A stretch of DNA of 23,797 bases, from contig CABUPJ010000050.1 in the NCBI GenBank assembly GCA_902493335.1, positions 1 through 23,797 of the forward strand, in the 5' to 3' direction. The stretch is from an uncultured Porphyromonadaceae bacterium. GTDB lineage: Bacteria > Bacteroidota > Bacteroidia > Bacteroidales > Muribaculaceae. The translations under genes and the position numbers were made by a program. Each line of letters begins with the position of its first letter. Positions within the stretch are counted from its first letter, which is position 1. Under the pieces are notes generated by a model, which searched no databases, had not been told where the DNA came from, and saw nothing but the letters and a program-made list of their open reading frames with translations. Of this stretch, positions 16,102 through 23,728 are shown piece after piece.

Positions 16102-17355
16102 CTATAAATCTAATGAATTGGGATTAAGCAAAAAGTCATATATCCCCATCGTCGTTATCCCTTCTTCATTTCGATGTACAAGTATATCCTCTCCAAGAAT
16201 AATTATTTTCTTAAAAGAGTCATCTACTTTGCGCAAGGAAGCTTCTTCTTGCTTTATTTTTTCCTCATTAGGCAAACGATAGGCCGATTGTATATAATAT
16301 TTTTTGCTATCAAGATTACAAACAAAATCTATTTCTAATTGTGATCGACTTTGTCGTAAATCCGCATCACGACTTACGACGCGCACCACTCCTACATCAA
16401 CATTATAACCCCTAACTCTCAACTCATTATAAATAATATTTTCCATCAGATGTGTCGGTTCCTTCTGCCTGAAATTTAAGCGTGCGTTGCGAAGACCAGG
16501 GTCTACAAAATAATATTTATAAGGGCTGTCTATATATTTCTTCCCCTTAACATCATATCTCGCAACTCTCTCAGCCATAAAAGCATCACATATATATTCA
16601 AGATAATTACCAACCGTTTTATTGCTGATATTCTCATGTCTGACACTTTGAAGCGTGTTCGCAAGTTTTGTGGGATTAGTCAGGCTACCAATTGAAGATG
16701 AGATTATATCCATCAAATTCTCCATTATCTCGTCGTTGCGAATCTGATGACGTTCCTTTATATCGCGAATATATGTATTATCAAATAATAATTTTAAATA
16801 ATTCGATTTTTTGGCATAATTATCATGCTCCACAATTTGGGGCATGCCACCGTAGGTCATATATTCATCAAATCCACGCTCCTTTGTACCATTGTATACA
16901 GACATAAACTCTCGAAAACAAAGAGGATATACTCTTATTTCATCACCTCGTCCACGGAAGGTCGTTATCACATCCTTCGACAAAAAACGTGCATTACTGC
17001 CTGTCACATATACATCCGCATTTTTAACTTTGAGATAACTGTTAAGCACATCTTCAAACTCCACGACATGTTGTATCTCATCAACCATAATGTAATACAT
17101 ACCATTGTCAATCATTCTTCTGTCAATGTATTCAAGCAGACTATCCGGATTGCGAAGATTTTTGTTTCGTCTGTCTTCCAAATCTATCTGTATTATATGA
17201 GAATCTTCAACTCCTTGCTCTCTAAGCCAGTCTGTAAACAATATAAACAGAAGATATGATTTGCCACAACGTCTTACCCCGGTGATTATCTTAATCATGT
17301 GGTTATGACGCGATTCTATCAATTTTTTCAGATATATAGGTCGTTCTATCAACAT
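16102..17355 (-). CDS. AAA-family ATP-binding protein with DUF4143 domain, inserted in the B12 operon
   Basis: The product has 417 residues. The N-terminal ATPase has Walker A GVRRCGKSYLL (about residues 26-36), Walker B YIMVDEIQ and sensor-like TGSNARFLS. The C-terminal part is DUF4143-like with a PD-(D/E)XK-type pattern (ENIIYNELRVRGYNVDVGVV, then LEIDFVC and YYIQSAYRLP). Such proteins are widespread in anaerobes and archaea, often mobile, and their role is not settled. The gene is strikingly AT-rich compared with the flanking btu genes and uses different codons, so it looks horizontally acquired. It has its own promoter (17397-17427) and lies between btuF and btuC, which are normally adjacent. 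A role in B12 uptake is unlikely. Confidence 0.88.
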   Translation of the reverse strand: MLIERPIYLKKLIESRHNHMIKIITGVRRCGKSYLLFILFTDWLREQGVEDSHIIQIDLEDRRNKNLRNPDSLLEYIDRRMIDNGMYYIMVDEIQHVVEFEDVLNSYLKVKNADVYVTGSNARFLSKDVITTFRGRGDEIRVYPLCFREFMSVYNGTKERGFDEYMTYGGMPQIVEHDNYAKKSNYLKLLFDNTYIRDIKERHQIRNDEIMENLMDIISSSIGSLTNPTKLANTLQSVRHENISNKTVGNYLEYICDAFMAERVARYDVKGKKYIDSPYKYYFVDPGLRNARLNFRQKEPTHLMENIIYNELRVRGYNVDVGVVRVVSRDADLRQSRSQLEIDFVCNLDSKKYYIQSAYRLPNEEKIKQEEASLRKVDDSFKKIIILGEDILVHRNEEGITTMGIYDFLLNPNSLDL

Positions 17356-17396
17356 GAATTACTTAATTGTGTCACACGTGACGGTTTTAGGTAATA

Positions 17397-17427
17397 CAAA
17401 GTTAGCTTTTATATCTGATTTTGCAAA
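17397..17427 (-). promoter_or_regulatory. Promoter of the DUF4143 gene
   Basis: Read on the minus strand, TTTG (17427-17424), a 19-base spacer and TAACTTTG (17404-17397) match the Bacteroidetes consensus TTTG-N19-21-TAnnTTTG. The -33 starts 11 bases after the btuF stop. A small palindrome GTCAC-AC-GTGAC (17371-17382) lies in the leader and could bind a regulator. Confidence 0.75.
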
Positions 17428-17438
17428 ATATTTCGCTT

Positions 17439-18578
17439 TCATTTAAGCCGTTTGTAATAGACGAAGTCGTCGGCGACGAGGTCGGGGTGGAATATCTTTA
17501 TCAGGTCGCGCAGGACGAGGTCGGGGCGCACGACGCCCGACTCGAAGTAGTCGTTGCCGCCGGCAGCGTTTGTGCGGAGGATGTTGTTATACACCCTGCC
17601 CTCTTTCACGACAGGCAGCGGGGCAAACTTCGGATAAGCTTTGGCGAGGTCGGCTGCGGTGCCGGTCGAACCGGCGTTGAGCCACACATCGGCCTGCGAC
17701 ACAAGCATATATGCCTCTTCGATATCAATCGGTTCGGACGAATTGCCCTTATTACCCTCATGGATGAAACTGCCGCCTGCGTCATTGATGAGCGTGACGG
17801 CATAGCTGTTGACCGGCGGCAGGAACCATGTGCCGCTATAGGGAGCGTTGAGCATCACCTTAGGCCGGTCGAGGCTGTCGGCCGAGACTGAATTTTTCAA
17901 CGCGTTATATTTACGGGCGATTTCGGCGAAACTCTCGCGGCCGCGGTCGCCGCGGCCGACGAGCTCAGAGAGCATGACAAGCCATTCGGCCTTGCCGAGC
18001 GGCGACTGCTCGAGATAGTCGCCGACATAGACAAACGGGATGCCGGCCTCGCGCAGCTTGCCTTCCATCGAACTGGCGTTGTTGATGCCGTAAAGCAGCA
18101 CGATGTCGGGTCTGAGCGCCACGAGAGTCTCGTAGTCGATGTTGCCTTCGTAGCCGACGTCGCAGACGCTGTCGCGACGGGCCGTGACGGTCGGATTGGA
18201 TATATACTCCTTGCCCGAGACGCCAACGACTCTCGCCGCCTGACCGACAGCGTCGAGCATGGCGATGTGGGTCGACGACATGGCGACGATGCGCCGGGCC
18301 TCGCCGTCGAGCACCTGACCGTCGAAGCCCTCGGGCACACGGTCGTCGCCGCGCAGGACGAGCAGCTGCGTCGTGACGCTGTCGGCACCCTGCCAGGGGT
18401 TGGAGACGGTGACGAGCAGGCTGCCCGCGTCGTTTCCCCTGACGGTGAAGCCCGAGGCATACCCGGGGGTATAAATCTCGCGGTCGAAGACAAGGGCCTC
18501 CGTCGTGCGATTCTTACATGCGCTTAACGCGATCAGCGTCAGCAGTGTGAGCAGGAAAAGCTTTATGGAACGCTTCAT
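17439..18578 (-). CDS. btuF: Cobalamin-type ABC transporter substrate-binding lipoprotein (BtuF/helical-backbone family)
   Basis: The product has 379 residues. A lipoprotein signal is visible: MKRSIKLFLLTLLTLIALSAC, lipobox LSAC with C21 as the lipidated residue. After a ~70-residue beta-rich N-terminal region comes the two-lobed periplasmic-binding fold: ARRIVAMSSTHIAMLDAVG, then LVALRPDIVLLYG and IPFVYVGDYLEQSPLGKAEW, all as in BtuF/FepB-type proteins with a rigid helical backbone. It would capture cobalamin in the periplasm and deliver it to BtuCD. Its ATG overlaps the btuB stop by four bases. The substrate is inferred from the riboswitch and from BtuG/BtuB upstream; iron-siderophore or haem binding would look similar. 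Confidence 0.88.
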   Translation of the reverse strand: MKRSIKLFLLTLLTLIALSACKNRTTEALVFDREIYTPGYASGFTVRGNDAGSLLVTVSNPWQGADSVTTQLLVLRGDDRVPEGFDGQVLDGEARRIVAMSSTHIAMLDAVGQAARVVGVSGKEYISNPTVTARRDSVCDVGYEGNIDYETLVALRPDIVLLYGINNASSMEGKLREAGIPFVYVGDYLEQSPLGKAEWLVMLSELVGRGDRGRESFAEIARKYNALKNSVSADSLDRPKVMLNAPYSGTWFLPPVNSYAVTLINDAGGSFIHEGNKGNSSEPIDIEEAYMLVSQADVWLNAGSTGTAADLAKAYPKFAPLPVVKEGRVYNNILRTNAAGGNDYFESGVVRPDLVLRDLIKIFHPDLVADDFVYYKRLK

Positions 18579-20626
18579 TTTTTACGGTTGAATTTGGGTG
18601 TGATACCTATGAAAAATTCAAAATTGATGCCCGGCATCGGCCGCGAGAGCACCGACAGATAATCTTCGTTGAAGAGGTTGTTGACGGCGAGTTTCAACTG
18701 CAGGTCGACGGGCCTGAACGAGAGATTTTTCTCGAGCGATATGTTGCTCATGAAATATTCCGGCAGATGGCCGGTGAGCGTATAGTCGTTGCTGCTCATC
18801 GTGTAGCGCTCTGAATAATAAGCCCACTTATAAAGAAAGCTCCACGAGCGCCAGCTCAGGCGGCCGGTGAGCGACGCCGAGTGCCGCGGCACGTAAGGCA
18901 GCTGGCGGCCGACCGACTGGTCGGCGGGTGACATCTTCTCGCCGCGGTTGACCGACGGCGTCCACGAATATGATCCGTTGAGGTCGACGAGCCAGCCCCG
19001 GGCAGGCTCGAAAGCGACGTTGAGACGCCCTTCGAGGCCGTATGAATGGACATCCTTGACATTTCGCGGAGAAAAAAAGCCCTTTGTCGTCGGCAGCCAG
19101 ATTATCCAGTCGGAGATATGCGAGTCAAACCATGTCAGACCGCCGCCGACGCTGAACGGTAGGGGCTTCGTCGAACCTGTGTCGAAGCTGATGCCCGCGT
19201 CATAGGTCCAGCCGTCTTCGCTGCGCAGGTCGGGATTGCCGCCGGGGAGAAAATACATATCGTTGAGCGACGGGAATTTATGATTTTTCGACACGGAGGC
19301 GCGCAGCATGATATTGCCTGCGCGCGACAGCAGGGCATCGGCAAAGAAGGCCGGAATCACGGGCGCCCACGAATCGCCGAACATATCTTCGCGGATTACC
19401 GCCGACAGGCCTATGCGGTCGGTCGCCTGCCATTTGGCCGACGCCGAGGCCGACAGCTCGATGCGGCCTTTGTCATAGCCGACGATATCCTTGTCGCCCT
19501 CCTGAAGTATGATCTGCTTGTCCTCGCTGCGCACGAAATGCTGATGTGCGGTGAGACCGAGCGTGAAAATCCAGCGTTTCGACGGATTGTATGTGCCGTC
19601 GAAGCGCCCGAAGAAGGTATTGATGCGGCTTCGCGAGCGCGTCATGTTGACGCGGTTGCCTTCGGTGATTTCGCGGCTGTAGTCGTAGGCCATCCACGTA
19701 TGGACATAGCCGCCGCGCAGGCCGAAACGCAATTTCTCGCCACTGCGATCCCACGAGAGGATGCCGCGGAAGGTGTTTTCGCGCTGACGGTTCTCGAAAT
19801 CACGCTCGTCGCCGTAGTCGGTCGTGAGCATCGGCAGCTCTCGGTTTGAGCCTGTATACCAGGCATTGAGTCCGAACCGGTTGCCGTTGAGGGCGTTGTA
19901 ATAGACCTCCTGAAGGAGGTGGAAATCCCTGAAAGCACCGCTGCGGTTGCGTTCGCGCGGATGATAGCTGCCTATGATGTTGTGGTCGTCGTCATAGATG
20001 TTGACCTTCTTGTCGTGGTTGGTATATCTGTAGTCGTTTGGCGACGAGGAGTAGACGACGCGCGTCGACACGCTCCAGCGGTCGTCGCCGTAGGTCAGGC
20101 GGGCAAATTCGTCAAAGGTCGAGAACGAGCCTATGCCCTGGACATACTGGGCGTTAAGGCCCGAATCTACATCGGCCACCGTGCCGAGGCTGACGAGGCC
20201 GCCGAGACCGCCGCCGGTCTCGTTGACGCTCGATGTGCCGTGGAGCAGTGACGCGCGGTCGATGAAATATGCGGGTATGGTCGAGAAATCGGTCATGCCG
20301 AGCATGGGATTGTTGATGCGCATGCCGTTCCAGGTCACCTGGGTATGGCTCGGCGAGGTGCCGCGGAAGGCGATGGTCGACAGAGTCGCACGACCGTAGC
20401 TCTTGACGTAGACCGACGAGCCGAATGTCAGGACGTCGGCCATCGACAGAGCTATGTTCTCCTTCAGAGCGAGCGAATCGAATGTCGTCTTCTGAACGCC
20501 GATATCCTTCATCGGCCTCTTCGCCGTCACGACTAATTCCCTCAATTGTTTCTGGCTCCATGCGGGAATGCACAATGCACAATGCACAATGCACAATAAT
20601 ATGATGACCTTATAGCATTTGTTCAT
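18575..20626 (-). CDS. btuB: TonB-dependent outer-membrane receptor, BtuB-like cobalamin transporter
   Basis: The product has 683 residues from the ATG at 20626, which overlaps the four-helix-bundle stop as ATGA; an in-frame ATG two codons earlier (20632) is the alternative. The signal peptide is MNKCYKVIILLCIVHCALCI followed by PAWSQ. Its hydrophobic core is encoded by four AATGCAC heptamers (20567-20594). A TonB-box-like LRELVVTAKR follows, then a plug domain (SMADVLTFGSSVYVKSYG, AFRGTSPSHTQVTWNG, GGGLGGLVSLGT) and a ~530-residue beta-barrel ending in FEFFIGITPKF. There is no N-terminal carboxypeptidase-like domain, so it is a small BtuB-type rather than SusC-type receptor. It would move B12 across the outer membrane using TonB energy, with BtuG as the surface lid. 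It overlaps btuF by four bases. Confidence 0.9.
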   Translation of the reverse strand: MNKCYKVIILLCIVHCALCIPAWSQKQLRELVVTAKRPMKDIGVQKTTFDSLALKENIALSMADVLTFGSSVYVKSYGRATLSTIAFRGTSPSHTQVTWNGMRINNPMLGMTDFSTIPAYFIDRASLLHGTSSVNETGGGLGGLVSLGTVADVDSGLNAQYVQGIGSFSTFDEFARLTYGDDRWSVSTRVVYSSSPNDYRYTNHDKKVNIYDDDHNIIGSYHPRERNRSGAFRDFHLLQEVYYNALNGNRFGLNAWYTGSNRELPMLTTDYGDERDFENRQRENTFRGILSWDRSGEKLRFGLRGGYVHTWMAYDYSREITEGNRVNMTRSRSRINTFFGRFDGTYNPSKRWIFTLGLTAHQHFVRSEDKQIILQEGDKDIVGYDKGRIELSASASAKWQATDRIGLSAVIREDMFGDSWAPVIPAFFADALLSRAGNIMLRASVSKNHKFPSLNDMYFLPGGNPDLRSEDGWTYDAGISFDTGSTKPLPFSVGGGLTWFDSHISDWIIWLPTTKGFFSPRNVKDVHSYGLEGRLNVAFEPARGWLVDLNGSYSWTPSVNRGEKMSPADQSVGRQLPYVPRHSASLTGRLSWRSWSFLYKWAYYSERYTMSSNDYTLTGHLPEYFMSNISLEKNLSFRPVDLQLKLAVNNLFNEDYLSVLSRPMPGINFEFFIGITPKFNRKK

Positions 20627-21056
20627 GAACATTGAAACGTCGATTTAACTATTGCCGTCAATAAGCGTATAATCTCCTTGCAATCATCCGTCATGCTGTT
20701 AAAACTTTCTTGGGTGATATAATCTGTCTCAACGAGCAATTCAAGCCAATATTCTGATTCACAAGCCTCTTTTAATGCAATATTCATCTTCGCACCGAAA
20801 TCTGCCTTACTCTGACCACGCAAAGCCTCCTTCACATTAGCTCCGATACTGGTGCCGCTCCGAAGTAATTGTTTGCACATGACAAATTCTTTCTTGTTTT
20901 CGGTGAGATATTGATAAAGCCTTATACATCTTATCGCAAAGGCCTTGCTCTTTACAGCTATCGTATTGTCGGTGTCTTTTTTCATTCTGAATTCAATCTA
21001 ATCGTGAATTATGCATTGCCCCTTGATTGTGCATTGTGAATTGTGCATTGTGAATT
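20567..21056. mobile_element. Candidate mobile cassette: four-helix-bundle gene between inverted heptamer arrays
   Basis: The left end is AATGCAC repeated four times without error (20567-20594). The right end is GTGCATT, GTGAATT, GTGCATT, GTGAATT (21029-21056), preceded by a degenerate GTGAATT-ATGCATT at 21004-21017. The two ends are in inverted orientation and belong to the family that bounds the element at 9201-9491. The interior is AT-rich relative to btuG and btuB and holds one small gene. The cassette lies between two genes that normally adjoin; the last repeat forms the btuG stop codon and the first lies in the btuB signal peptide. No transposase gene is present, so any movement would need a factor from elsewhere. 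Mobility is inferred. Confidence 0.55.
20623..20985 (-). CDS. Four-helix-bundle protein (23S rRNA IVS / Avd-like family)
   Basis: The product has 120 residues, all helical in pattern, with the family signature: LRSGTSIGANVKEALRGQSK near residues 42-61, then ALKEACESEYWLELL and a final helix DDCKEIIRLLTAIVKS. This family includes proteins encoded in 23S rRNA intervening sequences and the Avd accessory protein of diversity-generating retroelements; Avd binds nucleic acid and forms a pentamer. No reverse transcriptase or variable repeat is in the window, so a retroelement role is not supported. The gene lies between inverted heptamer arrays, and its stop overlaps the btuB ATG (ATGA), which would couple btuB translation to it. 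It probably serves the cassette, not B12 uptake. Confidence 0.88.
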   Translation of the reverse strand: MKKDTDNTIAVKSKAFAIRCIRLYQYLTENKKEFVMCKQLLRSGTSIGANVKEALRGQSKADFGAKMNIALKEACESEYWLELLVETDYITQESFNSMTDDCKEIIRLLTAIVKSTFQCS

Positions 21057-22137
21057 AATGTAATTTCCAGCAAAATGCGCCGGGGGTGATGCCGGTATAG
21101 AATTCGTCGATGAGCTGACCGTCGGGAGTGTAGCGGTAAATCATGCCCTGCTGCTGATAGTCGATGGCGTCGGCGACATAGACCTCGCCGCTGACCGGAT
21201 CGACCGTCAGACCATAATATTTGGTGTCACGCGAGACAAGAAAAGGTCTGACGGGCAGCGATGTGGCCGTGACATCCATCTCCCAGACGGCGTCGTTGAT
21301 CCAATAGATACGGTCGCCGGCGCCGTTGATGCATATCTCCGACGGACTGTCGCCGAGTCTGAAACGATAGGTGGCGTCGACAGAGAAAGTTTCGAGGTCG
21401 ATGCGGTGAAGCGCCGGCTCCTCGTAGCCGTAGGGACTGCCGGCATAACCGCCGTTGGTGATGGTCCACAGACGGTCATAACGGTCGATGACGAGCGACG
21501 TGGGCTGTATGCCGACGGTGAGACTCGCCACGACCTCGTCGGTCTCGGTGTCGATTTTGATGATGCGGTTCTGATAGCTCCAGCAGTTGCAGTAGACATA
21601 GCGTCCGAGCTGCACCATCTGTTCGGTCGAGCCGCTGCTCTGAGCCATGTCGGGCACGGTGATGGTGCCCGTGATGCTGTAGGTCTTGGGATTGACGATG
21701 AAGATGCGGTTATCCCAAATCTGGGTGACGTAGGCCTTGTCGTCGCTGACGAAATGGATATAGCGCGGCGAGGTCAGATTCTCGATGCGTCCGCGTTCCT
21801 TGAACGTGTCGGTGTCGATGGCAAAGATGACGTGCGAATTGTTGACAACGACCCATCCGAGACCGCCATGAATCGTCATCGACTGAGCCACGTCGCCGAG
21901 TTTCATGCCGTTTGCACGCGAAAACACCTCGTTTTCGACCGTGCGGTCGGCGGGATTGTAGAAACTCAGTGTGGCGTTGCCATACTGGAAATTGCCTTCG
22001 TTGATGATAAACAGTCCGGGCGCCGTGATGTTGAAATCAGTGCCCTCGTCGGCGTAATCCCAGCGCATACACGAATGGAGCGCCGCCATAAGCGACACGA
22101 CGACTGTCAGAAATATATGTCTAAGCGTTATCTTCAT
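21055..22137 (-). CDS. btuG: BtuG-like surface cobalamin-binding beta-propeller lipoprotein
   Basis: The product has 360 residues from the ATG at 22137. The frame is open upstream to 22356, but that part is the riboswitch, and MKITLRHIFLTVVVSLMAAL then HSC is a proper lipoprotein signal. The residues after Cys (MRWDYADEG) include acidic ones, consistent with surface export in Bacteroidetes. The rest is a propeller of about seven blades of the YncE/DUF5074 kind: APGLFIINEGNFQYGNATLS, YIHFVSDDKAYVTQIWDNRI, IVNPKTYSITGTI, IKIDTETDEVVASL and LTVDPVSGEVYVAD are typical blade strands. BtuG of Bacteroides thetaiotaomicron binds B12 with extreme affinity and sits on BtuB. It is first in the operon under the riboswitch. 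The stop codon TAA uses the last bases of the heptamer array. Confidence 0.87.
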   Translation of the reverse strand: MKITLRHIFLTVVVSLMAALHSCMRWDYADEGTDFNITAPGLFIINEGNFQYGNATLSFYNPADRTVENEVFSRANGMKLGDVAQSMTIHGGLGWVVVNNSHVIFAIDTDTFKERGRIENLTSPRYIHFVSDDKAYVTQIWDNRIFIVNPKTYSITGTITVPDMAQSSGSTEQMVQLGRYVYCNCWSYQNRIIKIDTETDEVVASLTVGIQPTSLVIDRYDRLWTITNGGYAGSPYGYEEPALHRIDLETFSVDATYRFRLGDSPSEICINGAGDRIYWINDAVWEMDVTATSLPVRPFLVSRDTKYYGLTVDPVSGEVYVADAIDYQQQGMIYRYTPDGQLIDEFYTGITPGAFCWKLH

Positions 22138-22171
22138 CTCATTGCCAATAAACCCGTCGGCTGATACGGTT

Positions 22172-22322
22172 AAAAGCTGAACGGCAGGTTTTCTGACTTT
22201 TCTCTTCCGGCGCGCCTTCCCGAAAGCGGCGGCTCCAGTGGCGTTTATTGCGTCGGAAACGACTGAGAACTTACAGCAGCGGGTACTGTCCGGGATTCTG
22301 ACCCGGTTCCCTGACCATTCGG
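22172..22322 (-). promoter_or_regulatory. Cobalamin (AdoCbl-type) riboswitch
   Basis: On the minus strand the conserved parts appear in the right order: AGGGAACCGGGTCAGAATCC near the 5' end, CCCGCTGCTGTAAG (22283-22270), the B12 box GCCACTG (22242-22236), a GGGAAGGCG loop, and TCAGAAAACCTGCC at the 3' side (to about 22183). The downstream hairpin-forming stretch between 22151 and 22172 (AACCGTATCAGCCG, then ACGGGTT) lies about 15-35 bases before the btuG ATG and may be the expression platform, acting on translation since no T run follows. Exact ends are approximate. It predicts that B12 represses btuG and the downstream uptake genes. Confidence 0.95.
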
Positions 22323-22325
22323 CTG

Positions 22326-22357
22326 CAAAGATAAAAACACTTTCCCGTCCCGACAAA
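22326..22357 (-). promoter_or_regulatory. Promoter of the cobalamin-uptake operon
   Basis: Read on the minus strand, TTTG (22357-22354), an exact 20-base spacer and TATCTTTG (22333-22326) match the Bacteroidetes primary-sigma consensus. Transcription should start near 22318-22320, at the 5' end of the riboswitch. Confidence 0.85.
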
Positions 22358-22384
22358 TTTTCAAAGCGGAATAACGGGAAAGTG
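22333..22384 (-). terminator. argH terminator overlapping the btu promoter
   Basis: Read on the minus strand, CACTTTCCCGT (22384-22374) and ACGGGAAAGTG (22348-22338) form a perfect 11-bp stem with a 25-base inner part in which CCG and CGG can extend the pairing. It is followed by TTTTT (22337-22333). It begins 31 bases after the argH stop. The -33 of the btu promoter lies in the loop and the -7 begins in the T run. Confidence 0.7.
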
Positions 22385-22414
22385 CGTATGATTTATCCTC
22401 GGAGAAGAAAGGAT

Positions 22415-23728
22415 TCAGAACTTCTTACCGGCGAGTATCGGATCGGTCAGTGCATCCATCTTTTTTACAATCTGATTGTTGGCCGGACAGCCAATGCTGC
22501 CGAGATGGGTGTGACGCACTTCGCGGGTCGGCCGGTATTCGCCTTTCTGCACGGCCTCGCCGATCTGGCGGTAGGCATCCCTGAAAGGAACCCCGCCGAG
22601 CACAAGACGGTTGACATCTTCGACCGTGAAGATATAGTCATAGCGCGGGTCATCGAGGATATTATCCTTTACACGGATATGACGGAGCATGAACCCGGCC
22701 ATGTCGAGACATTCGACAAGCTCGGATGTGGCGGGGAAAAGTATATCCTTCATCAGCTGCAGGTCGCGGTTGTAGCCGAGGGGCAGATTGGCCGTAAGGA
22801 GCGCGAGCTCGTTTGGCACGGCCTGAAGCCGGTTGCATTTACCGCGCATGATCTCGAAGACATCGGGATTCTTTTTGTGAGGCATGATGCTCGAGCCTGT
22901 GGTCAGCTCGTCGGGGAAAGAGATGAAGCCGAAATTATTGCACATCCACATGCAGACATCCATGGCGAGATGACCGAGAGTCGAGGCCACGGCGGCAATG
23001 GCTGACGCGACGGCGCGCTCGGTCTTGCCGCGGCTCATCTGCGCGGCGACGACATTATAGTGGGGATTGGCAAAGCCGAGCAACCGGGTGGTCTCCTCGC
23101 GGTCGAGGGGAAACGACGAACCGTAGCCCGCCGCCGAGCCGAGAGGATTCTGGTTTGTGATTTTATAAGCCGCCGTGACGAGCTGCATGTCGTCGGTCAG
23201 CGACTCGGCATAGGCGCCGAACCACAGGCCGAACGATGACGGCATAGCCACCTGAAGATGCGTGTAGCCGGGCATGAGCTTATCCTTATGTTCCTCTGAA
23301 AGAGCTATAAGACAGTCAAAAAGCCTCTTTACCGAGTCGGTGATACGGCAAAGCTCGTCACGGAAGAACAGTTTCAGGTCAACGAGGACCTGGTCGTTGC
23401 GCGAACGGCCCGAGTGTATTTTCTTGCCGACGTCGCCGAGGCGCGATGTCAAAAGGAATTCAACCTGCGAGTGTACGTCTTCCACGCCATCCTCGATTAT
23501 GAAGTCACCCTTGGCGATGCTGTCGGCGATTTCCTGCAACGCAGGGAGCAGCCGGTCGAGCTCGTCGGCTGTCAGCAGCCCGATTTTCTGAAGCATGCGT
23601 ATATGTGCCATCGAGCCCTGCACGTCGTAGGCAGCCAGACGGAGGTCAAGCTCGCGGTCACGGCCGACAGTAAATTCCTCGATCAAGCGGTCGGGTTCAA
23701 AGCCCTTGTTCCAAAGTTGTTTTGCCAT
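22415..23728 (-). CDS. argH: Argininosuccinate lyase
   Basis: The product has 437 residues, within the normal size range. It catalyses the last step of arginine synthesis, argininosuccinate to arginine plus fumarate, in the cytoplasm as a tetramer. The fumarase/aspartase superfamily signature GSSIMPHKKNPDVFEIMRGK is intact (catalytic Ser in the flexible loop). Also seen are the N-terminal ELDLRLAAYDVQGSMAH, the SGRSRNDQV motif, GYTHLQVAMP with the active-site Thr-His, and NPLGSAAGYGSSFPLDRE. The ATG at 23728 is preceded by an AT-rich leader with no clear Shine-Dalgarno or TAnnTTTG box, so it may be part of an operon that begins beyond the right edge. It is separated from the B12 operon by a terminator. 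Confidence 0.97.
   Translation of the reverse strand: MAKQLWNKGFEPDRLIEEFTVGRDRELDLRLAAYDVQGSMAHIRMLQKIGLLTADELDRLLPALQEIADSIAKGDFIIEDGVEDVHSQVEFLLTSRLGDVGKKIHSGRSRNDQVLVDLKLFFRDELCRITDSVKRLFDCLIALSEEHKDKLMPGYTHLQVAMPSSFGLWFGAYAESLTDDMQLVTAAYKITNQNPLGSAAGYGSSFPLDREETTRLLGFANPHYNVVAAQMSRGKTERAVASAIAAVASTLGHLAMDVCMWMCNNFGFISFPDELTTGSSIMPHKKNPDVFEIMRGKCNRLQAVPNELALLTANLPLGYNRDLQLMKDILFPATSELVECLDMAGFMLRHIRVKDNILDDPRYDYIFTVEDVNRLVLGGVPFRDAYRQIGEAVQKGEYRPTREVRHTHLGSIGCPANNQIVKKMDALTDPILAGKKF

Noticed and set aside
20623..20985. Diversity-generating retroelement, suggested by the Avd-like four-helix-bundle protein
   Set aside because: No reverse transcriptase, template repeat or variable-repeat target is present in the window.
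22138..22356. N-terminal extension of the btuG reading frame by 73 residues
   Set aside because: The extension is the translated cobalamin riboswitch and lacks protein-like features; the lipoprotein signal starts at 22137.
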